Shown here: piece by piece, positions 40,295 to 49,568 of the stretch | Layout: the number at the start of each line of letters is the position of its first letter | How positions within the stretch are numbered: position 1 is the stretch's first letter | NCBI RefSeq assembly: GCF_034424805.1 | Contig: NZ_JAXOUF010000003.1 | Span: 434,001 to 498,000 of the forward strand | Reading direction: 5' to 3' | DNA length: 64,000 bases | From: Labrys sedimenti | GTDB taxonomy: Bacteria; Pseudomonadota; Alphaproteobacteria; Rhizobiales; Labraceae | Made by a program: the position numbers and the translations under genes | Notes under the pieces: generated by a model | Seen by the model: only the letters and a program-made list of their open reading frames with translations | The model's database searches: none | Told to the model about the DNA's origin: nothing

Positions 40295-41602
40295 ATGACC
40301 CAGGATTTGGCGACGCTCGCCAGGGAAAAAGGCATTCGCTATTTCATGATTTCCTACACGGACCTGTTCGGCGCCCAGCGCGCCAAGCTGGTTCCGGCAG
40401 CAGCGATCGCCGACATGCAGAAGGACGGCGCCGGTTTCGCCGGCTTTGCTACCTTCCTGGACCTGACACCGGCCCATCCCGATCTGTTCGGCCTGCCCGA
40501 TCCCAGCGCGGTGATCCAGCTGCCCTGGAAGAAGGAAGTCGCCTGGGTTCCCGCCGACTGCGTGATGGAAGACAAGCATGTCGGCCAGGCGCCGCGCGTG
40601 GTGCTCAAGAACGTCATGGCCAACGCGGCCAAGGAAGGGCTCTATGTGAAGACCGGCGTCGAGGCCGAGTTCTTCCTGATCGATGCCGACGGCACCGCCA
40701 TCTCCGACGCCATGGATTGCGCCGCCAAGCCCTGCTACGACCAGCAGGCCCTGATGCGCCGCTATGACGTGATCGCCGAGATCTGCGACTACATGCTGGA
40801 GCTGGGCTGGGGCCCCTACCAGAACGACCACGAGGACGCCAACGGCCAGTTCGAGATGAACTGGAACTTCGACGACTGCCTCATCACCGCCGACCGGCAC
40901 TCCTTCTTCAAGTTCATGGTGCGCTCGGTCGCCGAGAAGCACGGCCTGCGCGCCACCTTCATGCCCAAGCCCTTCATGGGACTGACCGGCTCGGGCTGCC
41001 ATGCTCATATCTCGGTGTGGGACGAGACCGGCAAGGTCAACATGTTCTACGACAACAAGGACGAGATGGGCCTGTCGCGGCAGGGCTATCACTTCCTCGG
41101 CGGCATCATGAAGCATGCCGAAAGCCTGTCGGCGATCACCAATCCGACGGTGAATTCCTACAAGCGCATCAATGCTCCCCGCACCATCTCCGGCGCGACC
41201 TGGGCCCCGAATTCGGTGACCTGGACCGGCAACAACCGCACCCACATGGTGCGCGTGCCCGGGAAGGGTCGCTTCGAGCTGCGCCTGCCAGACGGCGCCG
41301 CCAATCCCTATCTGATGCAGGCCGTGATCGTCGCCGCCGGCCTCGACGGCATCCATTCCAAGGCCGATCCCGGCAAGCGCTACGACATCGACATGTACCA
41401 GATGGGCCATACCGTGACGGACGCGCCCAAGCTGCCGCTGAACTTGCTCGATGCCCTGCGCAATTTCGACGCGGACGAGTCGCTGAAAGCCGCGTTGGGC
41501 AATGACTTTTCGGCTGCCTACCTCAAGCTCAAGCGTCAGGAATGGAACAGTTACGCCAGCCATCTGACCCAGTGGGAGCGCGACCACACGCTCGACATCT
41601 GA
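40295..41602 (+). CDS. glnT: Type III glutamine synthetase-like / glutamate-amine ligase (GlnT/GmaS family)
   Basis: 435 residues, close to GlnT of rhizobia and to gamma-glutamylmethylamide synthetase (GmaS). Glutamine synthetase active-site blocks are present: GVEAEFFLID (metal ligands), YQNDHEDANGQFEMNW, GLTGSGCHAHISVWDE and KGRFELRLPDGAANPYL. It should join glutamate to ammonia or an amine using ATP. The glxBCD genes just upstream and the amine-type permease favour a gamma-glutamyl-amide route. Rhizobial GlnT is known to be a poor ammonia ligase. A strong terminator follows. Confidence 0.88.
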   Translation: MTQDLATLAREKGIRYFMISYTDLFGAQRAKLVPAAAIADMQKDGAGFAGFATFLDLTPAHPDLFGLPDPSAVIQLPWKKEVAWVPADCVMEDKHVGQAPRVVLKNVMANAAKEGLYVKTGVEAEFFLIDADGTAISDAMDCAAKPCYDQQALMRRYDVIAEICDYMLELGWGPYQNDHEDANGQFEMNWNFDDCLITADRHSFFKFMVRSVAEKHGLRATFMPKPFMGLTGSGCHAHISVWDETGKVNMFYDNKDEMGLSRQGYHFLGGIMKHAESLSAITNPTVNSYKRINAPRTISGATWAPNSVTWTGNNRTHMVRVPGKGRFELRLPDGAANPYLMQAVIVAAGLDGIHSKADPGKRYDIDMYQMGHTVTDAPKLPLNLLDALRNFDADESLKAALGNDFSAAYLKLKRQEWNSYASHLTQWERDHTLDI

Positions 41603-41627
41603 TCGCGGCGAACAGACCAGAAAGATC

Positions 41628-41661
41628 AAGGGCGCCGGAGCCATCCGGCGCCCTTCTTTTT
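41628..41661 (+). terminator. Rho-independent terminator after glnT
   Basis: AAGGGCGCCGG, six-base loop, CCGGCGCCCTT, then CTTTTT. It closes the glx-glnT transcription unit and may also serve the convergent FUSC gene, whose stop is 30 bp away. Confidence 0.9.
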
Positions 41662-41690
41662 GGAAGCTCTCACAGAGCCTCCTCTGCTCT

Positions 41691-43715
41691 TCACCCCTTC
41701 AGAAATGCGGCCTGTTCGATGGCTTCGCGCGCGATTTCCTGCAGCAGCACGCCGCCTCGATGCAGCGCGCGCGAGGCATGGCTGTCCGCATGTCGGGCCT
41801 GCCGCACCAGATGCGCCGCCGCCGGCTTGGCGGCCCTGGCGAGGGCCTGCGGATCGGCTGAGGCCAGCCGCCGCAACACGGCGCGAATTGGTCGCGCGGC
41901 GGCCTTCTGGGTCTGTGCCAGCCTGTCGAGCTCCATGGCGGCCGCGCCGATGGTCAGGGCCGCCAGCATAGCGGCCATATCCCGATCCATCACGGCGCTG
42001 GGCAGGGCCTTTTCGGCGGCAAGCTGCCGGCCGAAACGGTCTGCGGTCCGGCTGAACCATTCCGCCGAGGTCCAGATCCCCGGCGTACTGCCGATCAAGG
42101 CGAGATCATGCCGGATGGCCCCGTGCAGGCGGCGGCGCACCGCCTGGACATTGGGTGGGAACAGCAAAGCGAAGGCAAGCGTGCCGCAGGCGATGCCGGC
42201 CAGCAGCGTCATGCCACCATTGAAGAAGCCGGCAGCCTCGGTGCGGACGTCATTGCTCGGCCCCACCAGGTCCCAGAAGAAGATGGCAAAGCTCGCTGCG
42301 GGAGCAGCCGTACGGGGGTGGCGCATGGCGATCCCGGCGGGAACCATGAACAGGCTGACCACGGCAGCGAGCAGCGGGAAGCCCGAGATCATCGGCATCA
42401 GCGCGAAGTTGCAGATGGCGCTGGCCACAAAGGCCCAGCCCGTGCCTTTCAGGAAGCCGAGGCCGGCGGCGACCGGATCGTCCCGTGTGGCGAACAGGGC
42501 GCAGACCACGCTGACGATGGTCACGAAACCCGAACCGGTGGGGGCTGCCGTTAGGACCCAGGCGGTCGAGGCGAGCAGCACGGCAGCAACGGCGCGGACG
42601 GCATTGTGGAGAGCAGCTATCCGGTCGATGTGAAAGGCAAAATCCAGGTGTGAGGGAGGCGGTTCCAGCCGGGCCAGCAGTGCCTGGCGGACCAGGGCCG
42701 TCTGCAGGGAGGAGAGCAGCGCGTCGAGCCTGTCATGCAGGAACAGCGGCCCGTCTCCGTTCTGACCATGATCGCCGGGGCAGGGATAGGCCGCACCGAG
42801 GCGCCCGCGCAGGGTGGCAATTCTTGCCTGCTCTACCACGCTGCCCTGGGCAACGGCCCGCAGTACCGCCGCGCTTTCGGTCAGGAACGCATCTTCGCTG
42901 CCATCATGCCGGGACAGATAGTCCCGCAGGCTGTGCGCGGCGGCGAGCTGGGCCAGGGTCGCACTGGCGGCGGCGCGGACATGCCCGAGGGCACCGCGTG
43001 CGACGGTTGAGGCGGACGCCGCATATTCGGCCGTGGTGTCCAGGGCCAGGGCCTTGGCGAAGAGGCGCTGCAACGCTGCCGTCGCCGCCGCCTCTCCGGT
43101 GAGGGCACGGGCGCAGATGCCGGCGGCCTGCCGGATATAGGCGTCGAGGCCGGCGCGGACATCGTCCAGGGGGCGGGAGGGAGCAAGGACGGAGCTCAGC
43201 GTGGCCTCCACCCCGATGCCGAGCAGGATATAGAGGAGGCGCGCCTCGGCGACGTCGAAGATCTGCGAGGGGGTGGCAGCCGCATCCAGGGTGATGATCG
43301 CCGCGGTATAGCCGGCCAGCACGGCGCCATAGGCCCGGAAATTCCGCAGCGCCGTGGCGACACCGGTGCACAGCCCGACCCAGACGGCGAGAGTGCAGAG
43401 AAGCAGTTCCGGCGCCTGGGCGAACAGGGCGGTGAGGGAGACGGCGATGCCCGTTCCCGTGAAGGTGCCGAGGACGCGATAGCGTGCCTTCGACAGCGTC
43501 ATGCCGCGGCTGCCCTGGGCCACGATCCACACGGTCATGGCCGCCCATTTCGGGCTGTCCAGATTGATCAGGAAGGCGATGTAGAGCGCGATCAGCGAGG
43601 CGGCCGTCGTCCGCAAGGCGAAGGCGATGCCGCTCCAGCTGGTGCCGGGCGGCGCCTGCGTCAGCCGAGTCCACAAGGGCATCGGCCCATGCGCGGACGT
43701 GGACTGGGCGGTCAT
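41691..43715 (-). CDS. FUSC family membrane protein (aromatic acid/fusaric acid efflux type)
   Basis: 674 residues in the typical two-part layout: an N-terminal membrane block (LINLDSPKWAAMTVWIVAQGSRGMTLSKA is cut here to the conserved SPKWAAMTVWIVAQ), a soluble middle of about 200 residues, then a second membrane block (VLTAAPTGSGFVTIVSVVCAL). This matches AaeB-like pumps that export aromatic carboxylic acids. The gene is divergent from a LysR regulator with a T-N11-A box between them, the arrangement of aaeR/aaeB. No adaptor gene lies next to it. Confidence 0.88.
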   Translation of the reverse strand: MTAQSTSAHGPMPLWTRLTQAPPGTSWSGIAFALRTTAASLIALYIAFLINLDSPKWAAMTVWIVAQGSRGMTLSKARYRVLGTFTGTGIAVSLTALFAQAPELLLCTLAVWVGLCTGVATALRNFRAYGAVLAGYTAAIITLDAAATPSQIFDVAEARLLYILLGIGVEATLSSVLAPSRPLDDVRAGLDAYIRQAAGICARALTGEAAATAALQRLFAKALALDTTAEYAASASTVARGALGHVRAAASATLAQLAAAHSLRDYLSRHDGSEDAFLTESAAVLRAVAQGSVVEQARIATLRGRLGAAYPCPGDHGQNGDGPLFLHDRLDALLSSLQTALVRQALLARLEPPPSHLDFAFHIDRIAALHNAVRAVAAVLLASTAWVLTAAPTGSGFVTIVSVVCALFATRDDPVAAGLGFLKGTGWAFVASAICNFALMPMISGFPLLAAVVSLFMVPAGIAMRHPRTAAPAASFAIFFWDLVGPSNDVRTEAAGFFNGGMTLLAGIACGTLAFALLFPPNVQAVRRRLHGAIRHDLALIGSTPGIWTSAEWFSRTADRFGRQLAAEKALPSAVMDRDMAAMLAALTIGAAAMELDRLAQTQKAAARPIRAVLRRLASADPQALARAAKPAAAHLVRQARHADSHASRALHRGGVLLQEIAREAIEQAAFLKG

Positions 43716-43718
43716 GCA

Positions 43719-43733
43719 GGCGCTTATAGCGCC
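43719..43733. promoter_or_regulatory. 15-bp palindrome at the FUSC gene start
   Basis: GGCGCT-TAT-AGCGCC lies three bases upstream of the FUSC ATG. It could form a small hairpin at the ribosome site or be a protein-binding site. No conventional ribosome site is visible, so the hairpin may matter for translation. Confidence 0.35.
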
Positions 43734-43769
43734 AGGACAGGAATGGAATAACTATGGCCATTTGGCAAA

Positions 43770-43794
43770 AACTATTGCTGAATATGGAATAGTT
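43770..43794. promoter_or_regulatory. LysR-type box (T-N11-A) between regulator and FUSC gene
   Basis: AACTATT and AATAGTT are perfect 7-bp inverted repeats with exactly 11 bp between them, the classic LysR recognition pattern. It lies 15 bp upstream of the LysR start and about 55 bp upstream of the FUSC start, so it is well placed for autorepression and for activating the efflux gene. Confidence 0.7.
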
Positions 43795-43809
43795 CCTGCG
43801 AGGTGCAAA

Positions 43810-44727
43810 TTGCATAATCTCCAGAGCCTCTGGGTCTTCCTGCGCGTGGTCGAGAGGGGTGGTTTCACCGCCGCGGCGAGCCGGCTCGGCCTGCCGCTAA
43901 GCACGGTGAGCCGGCGCGTCACGGCGCTCGAGGAGGATCTCGGCGTGCGCCTGCTCAACCGGACGACGAGGCGGGTGTCGCTCACCGAAGCCGGGCGGGA
44001 TTTCTACGAACGCTGCAGCCTCGCCGAGGAGATTCTGGAGGAAGCCGATCTGTCGGTCCGCGCCCTCAGGACCGAACCGGAGGGCACGCTGCGCCTTCTG
44101 GTCCCCTACGCCCTCGGCCTGATTGCGCTGGAGCCGGCCCTGGAGGAATTCCGCCGCCGCTTTCCCAGGATCAGGCTGGCGCTGACCTTCGACAACCATC
44201 CGCTCGATCTGGTGGAGCACGGCTTCGACGTGGCGCTGCGGACGGGCGTGCTGCCCGATTCCAGCTATGTTGCCCGGCGCCTGGGACGATCACGGGCTCG
44301 CCTACTCGCCAGCCCTTCCTATCTCGAGCGCGCCGGGCACCCCGCCTCGCCGCAGGACCTCTCCGGCCATGCCGTGCTCGCCCATGGGCAAGGCGAACTC
44401 CTGACCACCTGGCGGCTGAGAAGCAAGGCTGGAAGCGAAGTCGAGGTGGCGGTCCGCCCGATCCTGATGTCGAACGAATCCGACACCATCATCCGCCAGA
44501 TGCTCAAGGGGGCCGGCATTGCCCTGGTGTCCACCCGGCTGATGGCCAATCGGGCCGGAGACCAGCCCTTCGAGATCGTCCTGCCGGACTGGCACCGGGC
44601 CGAGGATGCCGAAGTCTGGGCGCTCTATTCCAAGCGCGCCACGCGTGACCGCAAGATCCAGGCCTTCGTCGAATTCGCGGCCGAGATATTCGCACCCTGG
44701 ACCCGGGATCCGGACGAGGAGGTCTGA
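43810..44727 (+). CDS. LysR family transcriptional regulator
   Basis: 305 residues from a TTG start at 43810 (LHNLQSLWVFLRVVERGGF) with GAGG six bases upstream; the frame is open to 43627 but this would overlap the FUSC gene. The helix-turn-helix is at about 15-40 (GGFTAAASRLGLPLSTVSRR). The remainder is the LysR substrate domain with RLLVPYALGLIALEPALEEF and LDLVEHGFDVALRTG. It likely senses an aromatic or organic acid and switches on the divergent FUSC exporter. Confidence 0.9.
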   Translation: MHNLQSLWVFLRVVERGGFTAAASRLGLPLSTVSRRVTALEEDLGVRLLNRTTRRVSLTEAGRDFYERCSLAEEILEEADLSVRALRTEPEGTLRLLVPYALGLIALEPALEEFRRRFPRIRLALTFDNHPLDLVEHGFDVALRTGVLPDSSYVARRLGRSRARLLASPSYLERAGHPASPQDLSGHAVLAHGQGELLTTWRLRSKAGSEVEVAVRPILMSNESDTIIRQMLKGAGIALVSTRLMANRAGDQPFEIVLPDWHRAEDAEVWALYSKRATRDRKIQAFVEFAAEIFAPWTRDPDEEV

Positions 44728-44736
44728 GGAGATGCC

Positions 44737-45687
44737 TCAACCCAGCAGCGCGGTGGCGATTTCGAGCCAGACGGCGGTCGTTACGACAGAAAACGCCGTC
44801 GCGATGGTGATCTGGTTGGAAGCCAGGGATTGCTCCGTCTTGAGCTGGATCGCGATCAAATAGGAGTTCACGCCCGACGGCAGGCTCGCCGCGGCCACGG
44901 CGACCTTGGCGGGGAAGGGCGGCAAGCCGAACAACCAGGCGGCACCGAGGGCGACGGCCGGCATCAGCAGCAGTTTCAGGCCAGACAGGACCAGTGCTGG
45001 CCTGAGGTTACCGGACAGGCCAAACTTCTTCAGGCCGAGGCCCATGGCAAACAAAGCGATCGGACCGGCCACGTCGGCGAGGGCGTCAACGAAGCGATTG
45101 GCGATGCCGGGCAGGGGAACGCCGCCTGCCCGCCAGGCGAGGCCGGCGAAGATGCCGATGATCAGGGGATTGCTAAGCAGCCTGCGCAGGAAGTCGCGAA
45201 TGATCGCCAGGGGATGCAGCGGCTCCCGGCGCCGTGGCCCGAACCAGTGGAACAGCAGAATCGAGGCCATCAGCATGGTGGGCAGATGCACCGAGATGAT
45301 CAGCGACAGGATCTCGAAGCCCTCATTGCCAAAGACGCCGAGCATGAAGGGAATGCCGAGCAACACCAGGTTGGAGAAGGCGGCGGAGACGCCGCCGATC
45401 ACACCGGCCTGGCCGTCACGCCGGAACAGGCGGGTGATCACCAGATGGCCGGCGATCCAGGCCACGATGACGGCGGTGAAATAGGTGGCCCACAACTGCC
45501 AGGGCGCCGAGCCATGGAAGTTCGAGGTGACCATGGTGCGGAACAGCAATAGAGGCAGGGCCACGCGGACGGCGAAATCGGATAGGGCATCGCCAGCCTC
45601 GGGCTTGAGATAGAGGCTCGCCCCCGCGCCATAGCCGAGCGCGACCAGGCCGAAGACGAACAACACGGTTTCGACCAGCGGCGACAT
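44737..45687 (-). CDS. AEC family transporter (auxin efflux carrier-like)
   Basis: 316 residues from the ATG at 45687, which has AAGGAG upstream. About ten membrane segments in two five-helix repeats, with the family's conserved first-half FAVRVALPLLLFRTM and the C-terminal ASLPSGVNSYLIAIQ and SLASNQITIATAFSVVT blocks. Bacterial members carry dicarboxylates such as malate or malonate, among others. It converges with the LysR gene (9 bp apart), and has no obvious partner. Confidence 0.9.
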   Translation of the reverse strand: MSPLVETVLFVFGLVALGYGAGASLYLKPEAGDALSDFAVRVALPLLLFRTMVTSNFHGSAPWQLWATYFTAVIVAWIAGHLVITRLFRRDGQAGVIGGVSAAFSNLVLLGIPFMLGVFGNEGFEILSLIISVHLPTMLMASILLFHWFGPRRREPLHPLAIIRDFLRRLLSNPLIIGIFAGLAWRAGGVPLPGIANRFVDALADVAGPIALFAMGLGLKKFGLSGNLRPALVLSGLKLLLMPAVALGAAWLFGLPPFPAKVAVAAASLPSGVNSYLIAIQLKTEQSLASNQITIATAFSVVTTAVWLEIATALLG

Positions 45688-45824
45688 CGGCTCCTTGGGG
45701 CATTTGCGAGGCAGCTCAGTACCGCCTCTTCCTATCCCAAGATCTCGCAATGCCTGGTGATTCCGTCAAATGACGGCCTTAAGATCAAGAGGTACTGATC
45801 CTGTCAGCGAAGCCTTTGTTACAC

Positions 45825-45852
45825 GGTGTGCCGATCTCCAGATCGGCGCACC
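45825..45852. repeat. Hairpin GGTGTGCCGATCT-CC-AGATCGGCGCACC
   Basis: A 13-bp stem with one G-T type mismatch, related to the hairpin before glnT (40243-40262). It lies in the gap between the AEC gene and the end of the acyl-CoA dehydrogenase-like gene. It may act as a terminator for the latter although no T run is seen. Confidence 0.6.
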
Positions 45853-45890
45853 GGTCCGCGTTTATTCCGCAGCGTTGCTCTTTTACACCC

Positions 45891-47129
45891 TCACACCTGC
45901 CCGATTCGCCATTGATAGGGCGGCGGCGTGCCGTTGACGGCAAAGTCCCCGACGATCCGGTCCTTGTAGATGCGCGGATTATGCGAGGAGAGGGTGCGCG
46001 CATTGCGCCAATGACGGTCGAGGGCGGCGGAGCGCTGCGTGGCGGAGGCGCCGAGCGCGTCGAACACGATGGTGGAGGCATCGAGGATCAAAGTGGTGAC
46101 TACGGTCTGGGCCTGCGCCACCTCGAGCTCGGCGACGGCATTGGCTGCTTCCTCCGCCGCGGCGTCGCCAACAAAGCGGGTATCGAAGGCGCGCTGCACG
46201 GCCTCGGCGGCCTTGAGCACGATGGCCCCGGTCGAATAGGCTGCGCCGCGGATCCGCCCGACCACCTGCAGCACCTGGGCATCCTCGCTCGGGCGCGGAG
46301 AGGGGGCGTTGGAATAGCTGCGGCGCCTGGCTTTCACCGCCGCGGCGACGTCGTCGCTGGCAGCACGGCCGATGCCTGCGAGCGTCGCCAGATGCACGAG
46401 CTGGTAGAAGGCGGCCGAATATTTGAAGCGGTCGTCATCGATGACGACATCGGCGGGATCGACGGGGGTATCGGTGAAGGTGGTGGTGCCGCTGGCGGTG
46501 AGGATCTGGCCGAAGCCGTCCCAATCGTCGACCACGTCGACACCCGGCGCGTGGCGGGCGACCACGGCCGAAAGCGACTGGCCCTCCTCGCCGCTGGCGC
46601 CGATGTCGATCCAGTCGGCGAAGAGGGAACCGGTGGTGTAATATTTGGCGCCCGTGACCGAGGCGGCCTTGCCGTCTCCGAGTTTCACGATGGTGGAGAA
46701 GGCGGCCTGCTTGGCTTCGCCGATCTCAGTCCAGGCGCTGCCGGCGATCTCCCCGCGGGAGAGGCGCGGCAGCCAGCGGTCGCGGCGATCCTGCGCGCGG
46801 GCGTTGACGATGTCCTCGGCAAAGCCAAAATGGGCGCGCAGGGCCTGCGTGACGTTGGAATCGGCGTGAGACAGCTCGATCAGCAGGGCGAAGAGCTGTG
46901 GCAGGTTGGCGCCGAAGCCGCCCTCCTTCTCCGGCACACGCAGGGCGCCGAAGCGGGCATCCTTGAGCCAGCCGATCGGCTCGTGTGGCAAGGTCCGATT
47001 GAGTTCCCGTTCGACGGCGCCCTCGCGGATGCGATCGAAAACCGGGCGGAAATTGGCGGCGAGTTCCTCATAGTTGCGACCTGGCCCATTGCCCCAACCC
47101 GCCGTCACTGTCGATGCCTTCTGTGTCAT
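45891..47129 (-). CDS. Acyl-CoA dehydrogenase-fold flavin monooxygenase (DszC/SfnB-like)
   Basis: 412 residues. The fold is that of acyl-CoA dehydrogenases: an N-terminal helical part with GWLKDARFGALRVPEKEGGFGANLPQ, a beta domain with GSAWTEIGEAKQ and TGAKYYTTGSLFADWIDIGA, and a C-terminal four-helix part ending WRNARTLSSHNPRIYKDR. The last block is typical of DszC/SfnB-type FMNH2-dependent oxygenases, not true dehydrogenases. It probably oxidises an organosulfur or related compound and needs reduced flavin from a separate reductase. Divergent from the NtaA/DmoA-like gene. Confidence 0.85.
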   Translation of the reverse strand: MTQKASTVTAGWGNGPGRNYEELAANFRPVFDRIREGAVERELNRTLPHEPIGWLKDARFGALRVPEKEGGFGANLPQLFALLIELSHADSNVTQALRAHFGFAEDIVNARAQDRRDRWLPRLSRGEIAGSAWTEIGEAKQAAFSTIVKLGDGKAASVTGAKYYTTGSLFADWIDIGASGEEGQSLSAVVARHAPGVDVVDDWDGFGQILTASGTTTFTDTPVDPADVVIDDDRFKYSAAFYQLVHLATLAGIGRAASDDVAAAVKARRRSYSNAPSPRPSEDAQVLQVVGRIRGAAYSTGAIVLKAAEAVQRAFDTRFVGDAAAEEAANAVAELEVAQAQTVVTTLILDASTIVFDALGASATQRSAALDRHWRNARTLSSHNPRIYKDRIVGDFAVNGTPPPYQWRIGQV

Positions 47130-47358
47130 CTATCTGATTCTCTTAGCTTTTATCGAACGATCCGATACCGGCGCGGCTGCCTGCCCAGTCTGCCGTAGCA
47201 TCGATCCGGACTATTTTGTATATATTCTCTATAAAAATACTAGACATTTAGTTTAGAGGGCGTTTTCATACGCCCTGACCGATGCGGTAGCCGGGTGCGG
47301 CTCCGCCGCTGTTTCAGAGCCGCGGCGCCGCCGCTGTTTTCAGATGTGGAGATTGGGA

Positions 47359-48783
47359 ATGCCCCGCCAGATACGCTTCAACGCCTTCGACATGAATTGC
47401 GTGGGTCACCAATCACCGGGCTTGTGGGCGCATCCGCGCGACAAATCGTGGAAATACAAGGATCTCGACTACTGGCAGGATCTGGCGCGGACGCTGGAGA
47501 AGGGTATCTTCGACGGCATCTTCATCGCCGATGTCATCGGCTATTACGACGTCTACAAGGGCTCGAACTACCACGCCCTCCACCAGGCCGCGCAGATCCC
47601 GGTCAACGACCCCCTGCAGCTGGCGGCTCCGATCGCGCTGGCCACCGAGCATCTGGGCATCGGCATCACCGCATCGACCTCCTTCGAGCATCCCTATACC
47701 TTCGCCCGACGCCTCGCCACGGCGGACCATCACTCCAAGGGGCGCGTCGGCTGGAACATCGTCACCTCCTATCTGGAGAGCGGGGCCAAGAATATCAGCC
47801 AGGGCGGCCTGCGCCAGCACAACAACCGCTACGAAGTCGCCAACGAATATGTCGAGGTGCTCTACAAGCTGCTGGAAGGCTCCTGGGAGGAAGGGGCGGT
47901 GCGGCGCGACCGTGAAAACCGCATCTTCACCGATCCCGACAAGGTCCATGAGATCGGCCACAAGGGCAAATATTTCGAGGTGCCCGGCTACCAACTTACC
48001 GAACCCTCGCCGCAACGCACGCCGGTGCTCTACCAGGCCGGTGCCTCGGGGCCGGGCAAGGCCTTTGCCGCGGGCCACGCCGAATGCGTCTTCGTGGCGG
48101 CGCCGACCAAGTCGCTGTTGAAGACCTATGTCGCCGATATCCGCCGCCAGGCCGCGGCTGCCGGCCGAGATCCGCGCAAGATCCTGATCTACAACCTCAC
48201 CACGGTGATCGTCGACGAGACCGAGGCCAAGGCACAAGCCAAGTTCAAGGACTATGAATCCTATACGTCCTATAATGGCTCGCTGGTCTTCCTCTCCGGC
48301 TGGAGCGGTATCGATTTCGGCCAATATGCGCCCAGCGATCCGATCAAGAAGGTCGAGACCAACGCCATCATCTCGGTGGTCGAGCATTTCGCCGGCGAGG
48401 ACAAGACCTGGACCATGGAGGAACTGGCGCGCTGGGGCGGCATTGGCGGCCTCGGTCCGGTTTTCGTCGGCTCGGCTTCCCACATCGCCGATACGCTGCA
48501 GGAATGGGTCGAGGAGACCGATGTCGACGGCTTCAACCTTGCTTATGCGGTGACGCCGGAAAGCTTCGAGGATGCCGTCGGCTATCTCGTTCCGGAACTG
48601 CAGAAGCGCGGGGCCTATCCCACCGCCTACAAGCCTGGCACGCTGCGCGAGAAGCTGTTCGGCGAGGGCCCCTATCTGCCGGCAAGCCACCCCGCCCATG
48701 CCTATCGCGACATCGAGGCGGTGAAGCGCCGCGAGGCTGATGAACGCGAGGCAGGCGTCTCCCGCCTCGCCGCTGGACGGTGA
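47359..48783 (+). CDS. LLM-class flavin monooxygenase (NtaA/DmoA/SnaA family)
   Basis: 474 residues from the ATG at 47359, with GGAG upstream. The luciferase-like barrel has RQIRFNAFDMNCVGHQSPGL (N-terminal family hallmark), FDGIFIADVIGYYDVYKG, STSFEHPYTFARRLATADH and GRVGWNIVTSY, followed by the long insertion and VLYQAGASGPGKAFAAGHA. Relatives oxidise dimethyl sulfide, nitrilotriacetate or pristinamycin with reduced FMN. It overlaps the LivG-class gene (TGATG), so it is in one operon with a HAAT uptake system that probably brings in its substrate or a relative of it. Confidence 0.9.
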   Translation: MPRQIRFNAFDMNCVGHQSPGLWAHPRDKSWKYKDLDYWQDLARTLEKGIFDGIFIADVIGYYDVYKGSNYHALHQAAQIPVNDPLQLAAPIALATEHLGIGITASTSFEHPYTFARRLATADHHSKGRVGWNIVTSYLESGAKNISQGGLRQHNNRYEVANEYVEVLYKLLEGSWEEGAVRRDRENRIFTDPDKVHEIGHKGKYFEVPGYQLTEPSPQRTPVLYQAGASGPGKAFAAGHAECVFVAAPTKSLLKTYVADIRRQAAAAGRDPRKILIYNLTTVIVDETEAKAQAKFKDYESYTSYNGSLVFLSGWSGIDFGQYAPSDPIKKVETNAIISVVEHFAGEDKTWTMEELARWGGIGGLGPVFVGSASHIADTLQEWVEETDVDGFNLAYAVTPESFEDAVGYLVPELQKRGAYPTAYKPGTLREKLFGEGPYLPASHPAHAYRDIEAVKRREADEREAGVSRLAAGR

Positions 48784-49559
48784 TGCCGATGCCGGCGCCC
48801 CTCCTGCAGCTTCATGAGGTCTCCCTGTCCTTCAAGGGCGTCAGCGCCCTGAGCCGGCTGAGCTTTTCGGTCGAGCAGGGGGAGATCTGCGCGCTGATCG
48901 GGCCCAACGGCGCCGGCAAGAGTTCCCTCCTCAATGTGATCAACGGTGTCTACCGGGCCGACGAAGGCGATGTCGTTTTCGACGGCGCCAGATTCGAGGC
49001 TATTCATCCCTACAAGGCGGCTCATCTCGGCATTGGCCGGACCTTCCAGCACAATGCCTTGTTCGACCGGCTGAGCGTCGTCGAAAACGTCAAGGCGGGG
49101 CTGGCGCGCTGGGGCCGCGCGACCTTTGTGGAGAATATCTTCCGGGTAGGGCGGGATGCGGCGGAGCGCTGGCGCTTCGAAGCGCGGACACATGAGATCC
49201 TCAGCTTTCTCGGCCTGGAGCGCCATGCCAACACGATCGTATCCACATTGCCCTATGGCCTGCAGAAGCGCGTCGACCTCGCCCGCGCTTTGGCGGCCTG
49301 GCCGAAATTGCTGCTCCTGGACGAGCCCATGGCTGGCATGAACCAGGAGGAAAAGCAGGCGATGAGCCGGCTCATCGCCGATGTGAACGGCAAGCTCGGC
49401 ACCACCGTCGTGCTGATCGAGCACGATATCGGCATTGTCATGGGCCTCGCCCACCACGTCGTCGTGCTCGATTACGGCCGCAAGGTCGGCGATGGCACGC
49501 CCGATGCTGTGCGCGAAAATCCCGACGTCATCGCCGCCTATCTCGGCACGGTTCACTGA
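48783..49559 (+). CDS. HAAT-type ABC transporter ATPase (LivG class), second system
   Basis: 258 residues from the ATG at 48783 (an overlapping GTG at 48780 is also possible). Walker A GPNGAGKSS, signature LPYGLQKRVDLARAL, Walker B LLLLDEPMAGM and H-loop IEHDIGIVMGL are complete. First transporter gene after the monooxygenase, then LivH, LivM, binding protein and LivF in that order. Confidence 0.93.
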   Translation: MPMPAPLLQLHEVSLSFKGVSALSRLSFSVEQGEICALIGPNGAGKSSLLNVINGVYRADEGDVVFDGARFEAIHPYKAAHLGIGRTFQHNALFDRLSVVENVKAGLARWGRATFVENIFRVGRDAAERWRFEARTHEILSFLGLERHANTIVSTLPYGLQKRVDLARALAAWPKLLLLDEPMAGMNQEEKQAMSRLIADVNGKLGTTVVLIEHDIGIVMGLAHHVVVLDYGRKVGDGTPDAVRENPDVIAAYLGTVH

Positions 49560-49568
49560 GGGATCGCC

